NCBI GenBank assembly: GCA_900772575.1
Contig: CAAHEN010000082.1
Span: forward strand, 1 to 55,074
Reading direction: 5' to 3'
Source: Bacteroidaceae bacterium
Lineage (GTDB): Bacteria; Bacteroidota; Bacteroidia; Bacteroidales; Bacteroidaceae
DNA length: 55,074 nt
Below the pieces are notes generated by a model. The model was not told where the DNA came from. It made no database searches and worked only from the letters and a program-made list of their open reading frames with translations. Positions 18,953 through 27,247 of the stretch are shown piece after piece. Position 1 is the first letter of the stretch; every line of letters starts with the position of its first letter. The translations under genes and the position numbers were made by a program.

Positions 18953-19120
18953 GTTGATAAGTATTATGGGGTTCAACAATAGACATTGCCTCTTCCGCGA
19001 ACTGAAAGCCCGCTCCCAATGGCGTAGTGCTTCGGCCATTGCTTTTCTCTGATATATTTATAGGGCATGCCATTTGTTCCGTCGTATAGGTTGGCAAAGT
19101 TGTTAATGATTATGGCGGTA
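18953..19120 (-). repeat. precursor leader-region repeat, copy a
   Basis: This stretch is closely related to 19697-19866 and 23109-23277. Shared blocks include TTGATAAGTATTA next to the start codon, CCGCTCCCAATGGCGTAG, TTTTCTCTGATAT and GGTTGGCAAAG. It is the 5' region of each precursor gene and was carried along when the modules duplicated. Possible regulatory content is unresolved; I see no full TTTG/TAnnTTTG promoter in it. Confidence 0.8.
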
Positions 19121-19171
19121 GCCTGCTGGATGTCTGTAAATAGCGGAAGATTAGCTTAGTCGTATCCGGAA
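19121..19171 (-). pseudogene. 3' remnant of the VKOR-thioredoxin gene (duplication scar)
   Basis: The minus strand ATTCCGGATACGACTAAGC... through TTTACAGACATCCAGC matches the last ~17 codons of the gene at 23278-24846 (TTCCGGATACGATTTGGC... TTTACGGATGTCCAGC) but with substitutions and an indel. It precedes precursor 1 exactly where the intact gene precedes precursor 3. Confidence 0.8.
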
Positions 19172-19174
19172 TGT

Positions 19175-19368
19175 CGGCTGTTTGCAGGTGAGGCGCTCTA
19201 AGGGTTCGGGACAGTTTGATCGTAGTTCCGAGCGGTAGTTCTCCTTGGAGAAAGTTTTGCGTTTGGATGCCTCTGTCCTCCTGTGCACAGTAGTCGCTGA
19301 AGGCACTGTCAACCGGGTTGTAAATGCGCTAAATATTTCTTGGTTTAGGGGGAAGGTCGAGCTTCACG
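19175..19368 (-). pseudogene. internal fragment of a fourth outer-membrane barrel gene
   Basis: About 190 bp matches barrel 3 around 20925-21131. Shared blocks include GAGGCGCTC, TAGTCGCTGAAGG and GGTCGAGCTTCACGCTG. It is out of frame, with stops. To the right (19369-19480) the sequence jumps to the region normally found between a precursor and its barrel start (compare 22784-22880). So a barrel that once followed precursor 2 has lost both ends in large deletions. Confidence 0.85.
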
Positions 19369-19483
19369 CTGCTTTTTGACAAGAGGCCGTAGCGCATTCA
19401 ACAGACGAGGATGCAATGCTCCTTCTATCCTTAACCTACGGCCCCTCATCCTTGGTTAGTTTTTCAGGTCAGACAGGTGTAGA

Positions 19484-19696
19484 CTAGTCATAGATACAAT
19501 AGAGATGCAGCTCGTCTTCGCTAGTGTAGATCCACTTGCACGTGCCTGTATTTATGCCACCTGTAGCCGGAATGGCACACCTTTGGTCTTCAACGGTACA
19601 CTTGAAGGGCAAAAATTCTTCGCCGTTGATCAGCGCCATCTCTTCGCGTGAGAGTGATGCCATACTCTTAACTGAAAAACTCTTGAGCTTCTTCAT
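19484..19696 (-). CDS. double-glycine-leader-like precursor peptide 2, cleavage site altered to GE
   Basis: The 70-residue precursor has leader MKKLKSFSVKSMASLSREEM, then ALINGE followed by EFLPFKC. Where precursors 1 and 3 have Gly25-Gly26 this one has Gly25-Glu26, which C39 proteases should cut poorly. Core cysteines are at 33, 40, 53 and 67 (C-x6-C-x12-C-x13-C), identical in spacing to precursor 3, with a shared GTCKWIY block. Its barrel has decayed to a 190-bp relic at 19175-19368. I infer a module under decay, although the reading frame is still open and all cysteines are kept. Confidence 0.82.
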   Translation of the reverse strand: MKKLKSFSVKSMASLSREEMALINGEEFLPFKCTVEDQRCAIPATGGINTGTCKWIYTSEDELHLYCIYD

Positions 19697-19866
19697 GTTG
19701 ATAAGTATTATAGGGTTCAACAATAGACACTGCCTCTTCCGCGAACTGATAGTCCGCTCCCAATGGCGTAGTGCTTCGGCCACTGCTTTTCTCTGATATA
19801 TTTATAGGGTATACCATTTGTCCAGTCGTATGGGTTGGCAAAGTTGCTAATGATTATGACGGTAGT
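19697..19866 (-). repeat. precursor leader-region repeat, copy b
   Basis: Homologous to 18953-19120 and 23109-23277, sharing the block next to the start codon, the CGCTCCCAATGGCGTAGTGC block and GGTTGGCAAAG. It runs rightward into the chimeric scar at 19867-19944. Confidence 0.8.
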
Positions 19867-19944
19867 CTACAGCTGGATATCCGTAAATAGCGGCAGATTC
19901 GCCAAACCGTATCCGGAAGGGCCGGTAATGGGGAAAGGTTTCAT
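19867..19944 (-). pseudogene. chimeric scar: exporter 5' end joined to VKOR-thioredoxin 3' end
   Basis: Twelve bases after barrel 3 a 25-codon frame reads MKPFPITGPSGYGLANLPLF and then TDIQL-stop. Its DNA start (ATGAAACCTTTCCCCATTAC) is the exporter's 5' end with one C missing. From PSGY onward it is the end of the VKOR-thioredoxin gene (PSGYDLADLPLFTDVQL), in frame. This is the join between two tandem modules: everything between the exporter's eighth codon and the last 17 codons of the oxidase gene is gone. Confidence 0.88.
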
Positions 19945-19956
19945 ATGGATTCTGTT

Positions 19957-22773
19957 TTACTGTTTCGGTTTCCGGTTGAAGTGATAGACTGCGTGGAGCA
20001 TAACATAGCTGGGAAGTATGCGGTGCCACGACTCCGTGCGTCCCTGTGCATTGACTTCATAGGAGGTAGCTGACTGCTGGTTGAGGATGTCACGTCCCTC
20101 GAGTTTGAGGATCAGCCGGCCATGGAACAGGGGCTGGCTCACTCCGGCATTGACGATGCACTCGTCCCGGTTCATCACGCCGCTGCTATAGCCGCGGCGG
20201 CTGTACATGAAGGCGTCCACATTGAGCGTGGTGTTCCAGGCCTCGATTGTGTGCTGAGCCGTCAGGCCATAGCGGAAGTCGAAGGTGCTGAGGCCCTCCT
20301 GTGAGGGGCGGTACCCCCACGAGCGGCGCCAGTCGACCTCTCCCAGCAGCGTGGCCTTGGTCGACTTTCCGGTATAGCGGATCTTCAGCGTCTCGCCGGG
20401 CTTGACCGTCTCCACCCTGTTGAGCTGCGCCTCGTTGGCTCCCTCGACAGAGACGAGGTCGACCGAATGCCATACGCCGGCGCGCACTTCGTTGTCGAGC
20501 CACCACAGCTGCCCGCCGCCGAGGGCGAACGACAACTGGCACGAGGAGTTCCACACCCAGTTTCCGCTCACGTTCTCGGGACGGTATGTATAGGCCGTTG
20601 TCTGGGGATTGTAGGTCATGCCCTGTGCCACGGAACGCATGAAGCAGGTGAAGTCAGACGACACACGCGTGTTCCTCCTCACGGCGGTCTTTTCCTTTAC
20701 GGTGCGCCTCCACTCCGCGTAGGCGCGAAACTGCCGGTTGTTTCTCAGTGACGGGTTGCCAGCCACGATGTTGAGCGGGTTCCGCGCGTCGCGGTAGGGC
20801 ATCATGCCCATCAGTCCAGGCGAGGATGTCCGGAAACTCATCCCGAGTGACAGGTTCTTATACCTCAGCCTAAGAGAGGGGTTGAAGGCGAGCATGCCGC
20901 GTGTGGCCAGCGTGTCCAGGGCGTCCCGCCTGTAGGCGAGGCGCTCGTTGTACAGGTTCAGGGGCAGTTCGAGTGTGACTCCGAACGGCTGTTTCTTTCT
21001 CTGGATCAAATTCAGTGTCAGGGAGAACTCCCCTTCCTGCGTCCGGTAGTCGCTGAAGGTGCTGTTCACGGGGTCGTAAGCGCGCCAGAGCATCTCCTTA
21101 CTCGAGGGGATCAGGTCGAGCTTCACGCTGTCCTCCAAGCCCCAGCCCTCCAGGTTGCTCAGCACGAACAGGTTGTCCGTGGATTTTTTGCGGGTGTTCT
21201 TGTAGCGGACTTTTAGGGCGGTTCCCAACCACTTCCCTGTGGGTAGCTTGTAGGAGATTGTCGGGTCGTATGTGTAGCGTGTCGTCGCGGCATCCTGGTA
21301 TTCATGCCGGTAGTCTGCGGCGGATTGTGCCCCTGTGGATTGTTGCCGGCTGAATCCCTCCCTCACCCAATGGTAGGCGCTCAACTCATTAAAGTATATT
21401 CCCAAATTCCCAAGCCAAGGAGGATAGAAGGTGATCCTTCCATAGCCAAGGCCATAGTCTTTCTCGGTCCCCATGCCGCCGGTTAGCTGCCTGGTCGTTT
21501 CTCCATCCCATCCCCATTGAGACAATGTGGAACTTTGATGTGTGCGCTTTTCTTGATAATAAAAAGAACCTTCACATTGAAACCTAAGAGGCATATAGAC
21601 AAAGTGTTCTCTAAGGGTCAGATCTGCAAATCGTGCGCGCATATTCTGGTTCATTCGGCTGTAAGTCGTCCCTGCAGGCAGGAAGAACTCGTTGTAGGTC
21701 GAGGATTCATTGGTATGATCGTCCCTGTCAAATGTCAATGAAGCCCATGACTGGACAGCCGGATAGCTGAATTCCTTTTTCACCGACTGGTAGTCCAATG
21801 AGACCCCGGTCTTTTTCCGCGTGGAAGGGTGGTTCTTATCCCCCCAAACTCGCTGGGTGTTATACATCCACATACCACTTGCCCCGTTCGACTCATCATT
21901 GACATTGTTCAGGTTGGCGAATCCGCCGACAGCCATGGTTCTGGTCAGGAGAAATCCAAAAAACTTTGCCAGGTACCGGTCATGGGTTCCCCCGGCCATA
22001 TCGGCATTTGCGATTCCTCCAAGCGCATACTCGGCCTTCAGGTTGATGTCCATGACGTATTCCTTCTTGGCATTGAGATCCCGGGCCATCACAGCCTGTA
22101 GCGAGTGGCGCTCGAAGACCTTCAGCTCCTTGACTGTGAAATAGGGCAGGTTCTCCAACAGCACGGCCTTGTTGCCGCCGAAGAGTTTTCTGGTATTCAA
22201 GGTCAGCTCATTAATTTTACGGCCGTTGATGAAGATTTCCCCGTTCTCGTTCATGCTGGCTCCCGGTAACTGCTCTATCAGGTGATGGAGCATGGACCCC
22301 TCGGGCATGTTGAACGCTGTGGCGTCGTAGACCAAGGTGTCTCCCCTCATCTTCACCTTGACACGGGTGGCAGTCACCACAGCCTCTCCGAGCTGGCGCC
22401 CAGCGGGGAGCTTGCGGATATGGATGGTGGGCACGATGATCCTTTTCTCCTTGCAGCCCTCGGGAACCGTCACCTTGGCCCAGCCCTCCTCATACCCCTC
22501 CCTGGAGACACGGATCAGGTACGCCCCCGGCTGGCAGGGGATGAAGAAATCGTATATCGTCGTGAAGCGGCTCGCGTCATTGCCGACCTCATAGACCTTT
22601 GACTCGCAGTCCACCACCGTACTGTCAGTGCGCATCAGGGTGACATGGCAGTCCTTGACGCCATTCTTCAGATAGGCGTCGAGCACACTGCCCTGTAGGT
22701 TCAGCCGCGCGTTTTGCGACCAGACGGGGACTGCCATGAGAAGGATGAGAAACAGGGGATAGAGTCGCTTCAT
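19957..22773 (-). CDS. outer-membrane beta-barrel protein with carboxypeptidase-regulatory domain (barrel 3)
   Basis: From the ATG at 22773 the protein has 938 residues, beginning with signal peptide MKRLYPLFLILLMAVPVWSQ. An N-terminal beta-sandwich (LNLQGSVLDAYLKNGVKDC) is followed by the conserved LGEAVVTATRVKVKMRGDTL and plug-like MNENGEIFINGRKINELTL, then the barrel, which ends YHFNRKPKQ. Barrels 1-3 are clear paralogues but differ widely in the extracellular-loop-rich middle. It follows precursor 3 by 122 bp. In Bacteroidales such proteins sit in the outer membrane; a direct role with the peptide is inference from the repeated pairing. Confidence 0.9.
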   Translation of the reverse strand: MKRLYPLFLILLMAVPVWSQNARLNLQGSVLDAYLKNGVKDCHVTLMRTDSTVVDCESKVYEVGNDASRFTTIYDFFIPCQPGAYLIRVSREGYEEGWAKVTVPEGCKEKRIIVPTIHIRKLPAGRQLGEAVVTATRVKVKMRGDTLVYDATAFNMPEGSMLHHLIEQLPGASMNENGEIFINGRKINELTLNTRKLFGGNKAVLLENLPYFTVKELKVFERHSLQAVMARDLNAKKEYVMDINLKAEYALGGIANADMAGGTHDRYLAKFFGFLLTRTMAVGGFANLNNVNDESNGASGMWMYNTQRVWGDKNHPSTRKKTGVSLDYQSVKKEFSYPAVQSWASLTFDRDDHTNESSTYNEFFLPAGTTYSRMNQNMRARFADLTLREHFVYMPLRFQCEGSFYYQEKRTHQSSTLSQWGWDGETTRQLTGGMGTEKDYGLGYGRITFYPPWLGNLGIYFNELSAYHWVREGFSRQQSTGAQSAADYRHEYQDAATTRYTYDPTISYKLPTGKWLGTALKVRYKNTRKKSTDNLFVLSNLEGWGLEDSVKLDLIPSSKEMLWRAYDPVNSTFSDYRTQEGEFSLTLNLIQRKKQPFGVTLELPLNLYNERLAYRRDALDTLATRGMLAFNPSLRLRYKNLSLGMSFRTSSPGLMGMMPYRDARNPLNIVAGNPSLRNNRQFRAYAEWRRTVKEKTAVRRNTRVSSDFTCFMRSVAQGMTYNPQTTAYTYRPENVSGNWVWNSSCQLSFALGGGQLWWLDNEVRAGVWHSVDLVSVEGANEAQLNRVETVKPGETLKIRYTGKSTKATLLGEVDWRRSWGYRPSQEGLSTFDFRYGLTAQHTIEAWNTTLNVDAFMYSRRGYSSGVMNRDECIVNAGVSQPLFHGRLILKLEGRDILNQQSATSYEVNAQGRTESWHRILPSYVMLHAVYHFNRKPKQ

Positions 22774-22895
22774 GATACTGAGTGCTTTTGAGGAGAGGCC
22801 GTCGTATTCAACGGGGGAGGATGCAGTGATTCCCCTATCCTTGAACTGGCGGCCCCTCATCTTTGGGTTAGGAACTTAGGCCAAATTGGTGGAGG

Positions 22896-23108
22896 CTAGG
22901 AATAGACACAACTGAGATATTTCTTATTCGGCCTTTCATAGATCCACTTGCATGTACCTATATTTACACCATCTTCAGTCCTAATAGCACAGGTCTGGCC
23001 TTCAGAAGAACATTTGTAAGGAATAAATTCCCCACCGCTGATCAACGCCATCTCTTCACGTGAGAGTGGTGTCATACTCTTAACCGAAAAACTTTTGAGC
23101 TTTTTCAT
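22896..23108 (-). CDS. double-glycine-leader precursor peptide 3 (four cysteines)
   Basis: The 70-residue precursor has leader MKKLKSFSVKSMTPLSREEM, ALISGG with GG at residues 25-26, and a 44-residue core starting EFIPYKC. Cysteines are at 33, 40, 53 and 67 (C-x6-C-x12-C-x13-C), suiting two disulfides. Glycocins also use a C-x6-C spacing, but they have a fifth cysteine or another glycan site, so the similarity is only suggestive. It lies between the disulfide-forming VKOR-thioredoxin gene (169 bp upstream) and barrel 3. Start chosen by alignment of the three leaders. Confidence 0.88.
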   Translation of the reverse strand: MKKLKSFSVKSMTPLSREEMALISGGEFIPYKCSSEGQTCAIRTEDGVNIGTCKWIYERPNKKYLSCVYS

Positions 23109-23277
23109 GTTGATAAGTATTAAGGGTTCAACAATAGACACTGCCTCTTCCGCGAACTGAAAGTCCGCTCCCAATGGCGTAGTGCTTCGGCCATCGCTTT
23201 TCTCTGATATGTTTATATGGTATACCATTTGTTCCGTTTATTGGTTGGCAAAGTGATGAATGATTGTGGCGGTAAGC
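23109..23277 (-). repeat. precursor leader-region repeat, copy c (parent arrangement)
   Basis: This is the 5' region of precursor 3, homologous to 18953-19120 and 19697-19866. Here it joins the intact 3' end of the VKOR-thioredoxin gene, so it probably shows the ancestral order. Confidence 0.8.
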
Positions 23278-24846
23278 CTACAGCTGGACATCCGTAAACA
23301 GCGGCAGGTCCGCCAAATCGTATCCGGAAGGCAATGCGTAGCCGTTTACCAGAATTGTCGGTGTGGCAAAAAAGCCGGAGCGGGCTGTCCACGCAGCATG
23401 GCGCCGCATTTCTTGTTCCACGGCGGGCGTGTCGCAATGGATGTTGGGATACTGTGCCATAAAGGCTTCCGCCTGATTCTTTCCCGCAGCATACCACTGG
23501 CGGTAGGCCTCACGCGCTTTTGCGCAGCCCAACTGCTGAAAGATGGCAATAAGGAAACGGTTGCTTTGCTTGAGCTTTTCATTGAAGGCCAAGAAAATGT
23601 ACTGCACAGAAAGCCGTTCTCCATGCCTTTCAAGCAGCTCATCTATCTGTTTGTGCTTTGCGGCACAGGGGTTGCAATGGGGGTTGGTCAAGACGGTGAT
23701 GTGCAATTGGGCTCTTTCGTTACCGAAAAGTATGGTGGAATCATCAATCCCGGTGGGTACATGCTCCTTCTGGTGCAGAAAATGCTTAAAGACTTCCACA
23801 TTGCACTTAAGGGAACGGTATTGGTGTGTCACGTCGCGCAGGGTCTTTTTGAGAGCGACAGATGCCGCAGCCTGGTGCGCTGCAACAGTCGTGAATACAG
23901 CTGCCGAAAGGAAGCAGACACCATCACGGACATTGGGCAATGCTTGAAACCCGGAATTGAAAGGATACCCATCCCATAGGAAGACGGACGCGATGCCGTT
24001 TGCCCAAAGGAGTGTTTGCACAAGCACGCACAATACGCACCACTGTCTTGCCACGCGAGCCTGATAATAAACGCTCCAGACACCATAGCCCATGGCACAC
24101 CAACCGATCACTGACAATAAGGGGATTGCACTTGGAAGCAGGGTCGCCGTCAAAAAGTGTGCGACGAAATAGCCTAGTCCTATTTCACTCCATGAATAGC
24201 CATAGATCTTGGCCTTGTCGGAATGGAGCAGGTCGTTGCAGTCTTTCTGGTGGAACATCGAGCAGACCTTATCGCCAATCTTGCTGTCCAGGAAGGTCTG
24301 TTTCTGCAAAAGCAGGCAACAGGCCCCGATGCCCAGAGCATCCATTGCGGCAAAAAACGCCGAGAGTGAACCCTGCCGATGCACGGCATGAAAGAACATC
24401 ATTCCCCCGCACAATATAATCAGGCAGGCCAGCACCAAGGACTGGATACGCTTTCTCCGGTCTTGCTTGCGGTGTTCCGCAAACGAAGGTTCCATGGCCC
24501 CCTCGTCGGACGCTATAAGAAGCGCTTGGCCGTCCCAGGAGTGGGCAAAATCGCTTTTGCGCTGTGTGGTGGTTTGGCCATTCCAGTTGTAGGTGACCTC
24601 CTCGCCGGTCAGACCGGTCAGAATTACGAACTGGCCGCCGGCATGCAATACGGAAGGGATTGAAAGTGCGTCAAAGTTTTTGGCCATGATTTTTACCCCC
24701 TTGGCCGCTATGCCGTACGCCTCACACATTTGGAAGAGTCCAAGCATGTTGTCCCGGTTGGGGTGAGTGGCGTACAGTTCGTCTGCAAAATCCACCGTGT
24801 AAGGGACGGACAATGCGTCAAGAAGCCGTATAAAGAGATTTTTCAT
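23278..24846 (-). CDS. VKOR-thioredoxin fusion with C39-like N-terminal domain (disulfide-forming oxidase)
   Basis: The 522-residue inner-membrane protein starts at the ATG at 24846. Residues 1-125 resemble a C39 domain without its catalytic Cys (SVPYTVDFADELYATHPNRD, SIPSVLHAGGQFVIL), perhaps a leader-binding module. Membrane helices carry a VKOR core with loop cysteines in CSMFHQKDC and the redox CVLC motif (WCVLCVLVQ). The C-terminal periplasmic DsbA-like domain has NPHCNPC and the cis-Pro segment FFATPTILVNG. VKOR passes electrons to quinone and reoxidises the thioredoxin part, a self-contained disulfide machine. It fits the four-cysteine precursors encoded next door. 11 bp follow the upstream GT gene. 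Its 3' end recurs as scars at 19121-19171 and 19867-19944. Confidence 0.9.
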   Translation of the reverse strand: MKNLFIRLLDALSVPYTVDFADELYATHPNRDNMLGLFQMCEAYGIAAKGVKIMAKNFDALSIPSVLHAGGQFVILTGLTGEEVTYNWNGQTTTQRKSDFAHSWDGQALLIASDEGAMEPSFAEHRKQDRRKRIQSLVLACLIILCGGMMFFHAVHRQGSLSAFFAAMDALGIGACCLLLQKQTFLDSKIGDKVCSMFHQKDCNDLLHSDKAKIYGYSWSEIGLGYFVAHFLTATLLPSAIPLLSVIGWCAMGYGVWSVYYQARVARQWCVLCVLVQTLLWANGIASVFLWDGYPFNSGFQALPNVRDGVCFLSAAVFTTVAAHQAAASVALKKTLRDVTHQYRSLKCNVEVFKHFLHQKEHVPTGIDDSTILFGNERAQLHITVLTNPHCNPCAAKHKQIDELLERHGERLSVQYIFLAFNEKLKQSNRFLIAIFQQLGCAKAREAYRQWYAAGKNQAEAFMAQYPNIHCDTPAVEQEMRRHAAWTARSGFFATPTILVNGYALPSGYDLADLPLFTDVQL

Positions 24847-24857
24847 GGTAGCGGAGT

Positions 24858-25625
24858 TTAGTGTGGCAGCAGCTCGTCGTGGATGTAAGCCCACATTTCA
24901 GATTGATCGAAGCTGCAAACCTTGACAAATTCTTTCTGCATGGCCAACAGGCTCTTTTGGAAACCTGCATCTGACCAATCGTTCCTTGCATGGTGCAAGT
25001 GGTAGAGTGGGCCGGAGAAAATCCATCTCACCTTATCGCCTATGATCTGCACCCGATGAAGCCTTTCGGCGTCTTCGGGTCCCCACCCTACGAACTTTTC
25101 GTTGTCTCCGCCGAGGAAGAGGTATCTTTTGCGATTGACCAAATAAATCCCTCCGCAGGTGATGCGTCCCATCGGGGAAAACAATTTCTCGTTCTGGAAC
25201 CTCAACAGGTTGTACTGCTTCCTGAATACTGAGGATTGTCGGGGAGAAAGCATGTAAAATGTGCCATTGTAGGGATAAACAATCGTGGCGTTTTGGCCAC
25301 TCAGGCAAGCGACCGCTTCGTTTATCTGTGAGAGGGGCAAGATGACATCTGTATCCCACACTGCTACGATGCTTGTATTAGCCATACGCAGCAGCTCGTT
25401 GATGTACTTGGTCCTGTGAAAGACCTTGTTATCATCCGCTACGAAATGATAGCTGACATGCTTGTATTGAGCGACGATCGAATCGACCTGAGGTGCCCGG
25501 TCCGCTTCCAACAGAATGACAGGGCAGCCTATCCTGTCAACCCAGGAAAGCACAGCTATGAGGTTATCCAGCCGGTCCGTACAGTCAATTCGAACCGGGA
25601 GTACGATTGCCAATGTAGTGCTCAT
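24858..25625 (-). CDS. galactosyltransferase-like GT-A glycosyltransferase
   Basis: The 255-residue protein has a GT-A nucleotide-sugar fold: TLAIVLPVRIDCTDRLDNL at the start, a DxD metal motif in VAVWDTDVILPL, and GGDNEKFVGWGPEDAERLHR, typical of the galactosyltransferase C-terminal family (PF02709 type). It overlaps the GT4 gene upstream by ATGA (4 bp) and precedes the VKOR-thioredoxin gene by 11 bp, so all three are co-transcribed. It would transfer a hexose, or an N-acetylated one, to the peptide or to a first sugar. Which of the two GTs acts first cannot be read. Confidence 0.86.
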   Translation of the reverse strand: MSTTLAIVLPVRIDCTDRLDNLIAVLSWVDRIGCPVILLEADRAPQVDSIVAQYKHVSYHFVADDNKVFHRTKYINELLRMANTSIVAVWDTDVILPLSQINEAVACLSGQNATIVYPYNGTFYMLSPRQSSVFRKQYNLLRFQNEKLFSPMGRITCGGIYLVNRKRYLFLGGDNEKFVGWGPEDAERLHRVQIIGDKVRWIFSGPLYHLHHARNDWSDAGFQKSLLAMQKEFVKVCSFDQSEMWAYIHDELLPH

Positions 25626-27247
25626 GAGGGTTCAATTTTAGTGGTGAACATGCGCATTGCATTTTCCAGAATGGCCAGAGGGGACCGTTCCTTGAGATCC
25701 GCCGTTTCATTCTTGCAATGAAGCAACGCCATCAAGGCGCCAACCTTGGTCTTGTAGAATCCGATTTGGCGCATCCCGTTTAGCGTAACGGCCAATTCCG
25801 GTTCGCAAGCCTCTTTTCGCTCAGCCAATGCAGCCTCATGGAACCAATCCAGATAGTAGATCAGGTATTCTTTGATCTTAAAGCTTTTGGCCTCGTCTTG
25901 CGCCAGATCGGACAGGCCGAGGCGCCACCAAAGATAAACGCCTATGCCTGCCATGCCGTAGAAATCGGTGTCTATATCGGCTTTGTCATGGATAAGCGAG
26001 ATCATATAGTCATCCAATTCCTGGAAGAAGTCCTGCGAGAGTGGCCGTGTTCCGGATTGGGCTTCCGACGACTCTATCAGGGCTGTCAAATGCTGCTCCA
26101 TCGCCTTCAGCGTGTATCTTTCCCTGAATTGGGCATGCATCAGCTGGGACGCTTTCTCCCGTGCGGCTTCATCTTCCAGCAAGGAGCAAATCGCGTTCGC
26201 CAAGTCCTCGGTGAACCTCTCCGCGGAGAAATCTGTTTCTTGGATGTGCACCCGGAGATCCGGAACACAATCGAGCATCTCACTCAGTCCGGTGGAGTCC
26301 GTTCCCACGAAGGGGATGCCGTGCATCATAAACTCGATCGCCGTGTAACTGCACTGTTCATGGAACGACGGCAACACGCCCACCGTAGCCTGTCGGTAAA
26401 AGCCCAATAGCTCTTCTTGCGCAATCTTGCCGGTGAAGATGACTTTCCCTATAATGCCCTTGCAATGCTTCAGGTATTCGTCGTAGTCGCCGTCTCCCAC
26501 AATGACGAGGCGGGCATTTTCATGGCGTTTTAAGACAAGGTGGAAGGCTTCGATCAGGTGATCCACGCCCTTGATCTTGTCCAATCGCCCCACAAAGAGG
26601 ACAAGCGGACTCTTGTCTTCCGCCATAGGCGTCTCGGTGGCAGTTTCTTGCAATCCATTGGGGATCAGCCTGAGTTTGTCCGGCGAAATGCCGTAGGACG
26701 ACTGAAGTAGATCCTTGCAAAACCGAGAGAGTACGATGACCTCGTCTGCCAGATGGAGAAAATGCTTGTTCTGTGCGAAGTTTTGAATGATTGGGCGGTA
26801 CTTGTCTTCAACGGCCTTCGCATTCACAATGCTCTTGAACTTCGAGACGTTGCCGTCGAGCTCAAAGCACCAATTCAGGTAGTGTACGCTTAAAAAGACA
26901 CGATGACGGATGTTCCTCGCCTTTATGAGTGCGGCAAAAGGATAATGTTGGAAATAATTGAAATGGAATATGGCCGGCTCGTCCTCTGGGAGATAGGGCG
27001 ACAGCAGGCAATATGCCATTCGGCAATACCTCTCATCCTCCATGCGGGTGGAAGCCTTGGGGACTTTATAATGGACAATGCCATCCTCGTCCTTTGCGAT
27101 GGCAAACTCCTCTCCTTCCCCATAGAGGTCTATGAAGCAAATCTGCAAGGAAGGCAAGCCCCTGAGTGCCACTGTCAATTGGCGCACATAGGTGCCAATC
27201 CCATAGGATGCGGCCCTGCTGGCATTGTTGATGATGAAGTATTTCAT
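25622..27247 (-). CDS. GT4-type glycosyltransferase with C-terminal helical (LanC-like) extension
   Basis: In 541 residues, 1-390 are a GT-B glycosyltransferase: N-terminal GIGTYVRQLTVAL, donor-domain VLFVGRLDKIKGVDHLIEAF, and the E-x7-E motif in HEQCSYTAIEFMMHGIPFVG. This matches the Bacteroidales type found next to GG precursors (I recognise the TIGR04157 'glyco_rSAM_CFB' type). The last ~130 residues are helical and include DFYGMAGIGVYLWWR and KTKVGALMALLHC, whose G-x-x-G pattern recalls LanC toroid repeats and the neighbouring 208-residue protein. ATGA overlaps on both sides tie it into one operon. Inferred role: glycosylation of the exported peptide. Confidence 0.87.
   Translation of the reverse strand: MKYFIINNASRAASYGIGTYVRQLTVALRGLPSLQICFIDLYGEGEEFAIAKDEDGIVHYKVPKASTRMEDERYCRMAYCLLSPYLPEDEPAIFHFNYFQHYPFAALIKARNIRHRVFLSVHYLNWCFELDGNVSKFKSIVNAKAVEDKYRPIIQNFAQNKHFLHLADEVIVLSRFCKDLLQSSYGISPDKLRLIPNGLQETATETPMAEDKSPLVLFVGRLDKIKGVDHLIEAFHLVLKRHENARLVIVGDGDYDEYLKHCKGIIGKVIFTGKIAQEELLGFYRQATVGVLPSFHEQCSYTAIEFMMHGIPFVGTDSTGLSEMLDCVPDLRVHIQETDFSAERFTEDLANAICSLLEDEAAREKASQLMHAQFRERYTLKAMEQHLTALIESSEAQSGTRPLSQDFFQELDDYMISLIHDKADIDTDFYGMAGIGVYLWWRLGLSDLAQDEAKSFKIKEYLIYYLDWFHEAALAERKEACEPELAVTLNGMRQIGFYKTKVGALMALLHCKNETADLKERSPLAILENAMRMFTTKIEPS

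Noticed and set aside
18953..19039. N-terminal extension of precursor 1 (MAEALRHWERAFSSRKRQ...)
   Set aside because: The same DNA in copy c is in a different frame relative to its precursor, so it is a non-coding repeated leader, not a longer peptide.
22896..23108. Calling the precursors lanthipeptides because of the LanC-like gene
   Set aside because: The LanC-like protein lacks the zinc site and is half length, there is no dehydratase, and a disulfide oxidase is present; disulfides fit better.
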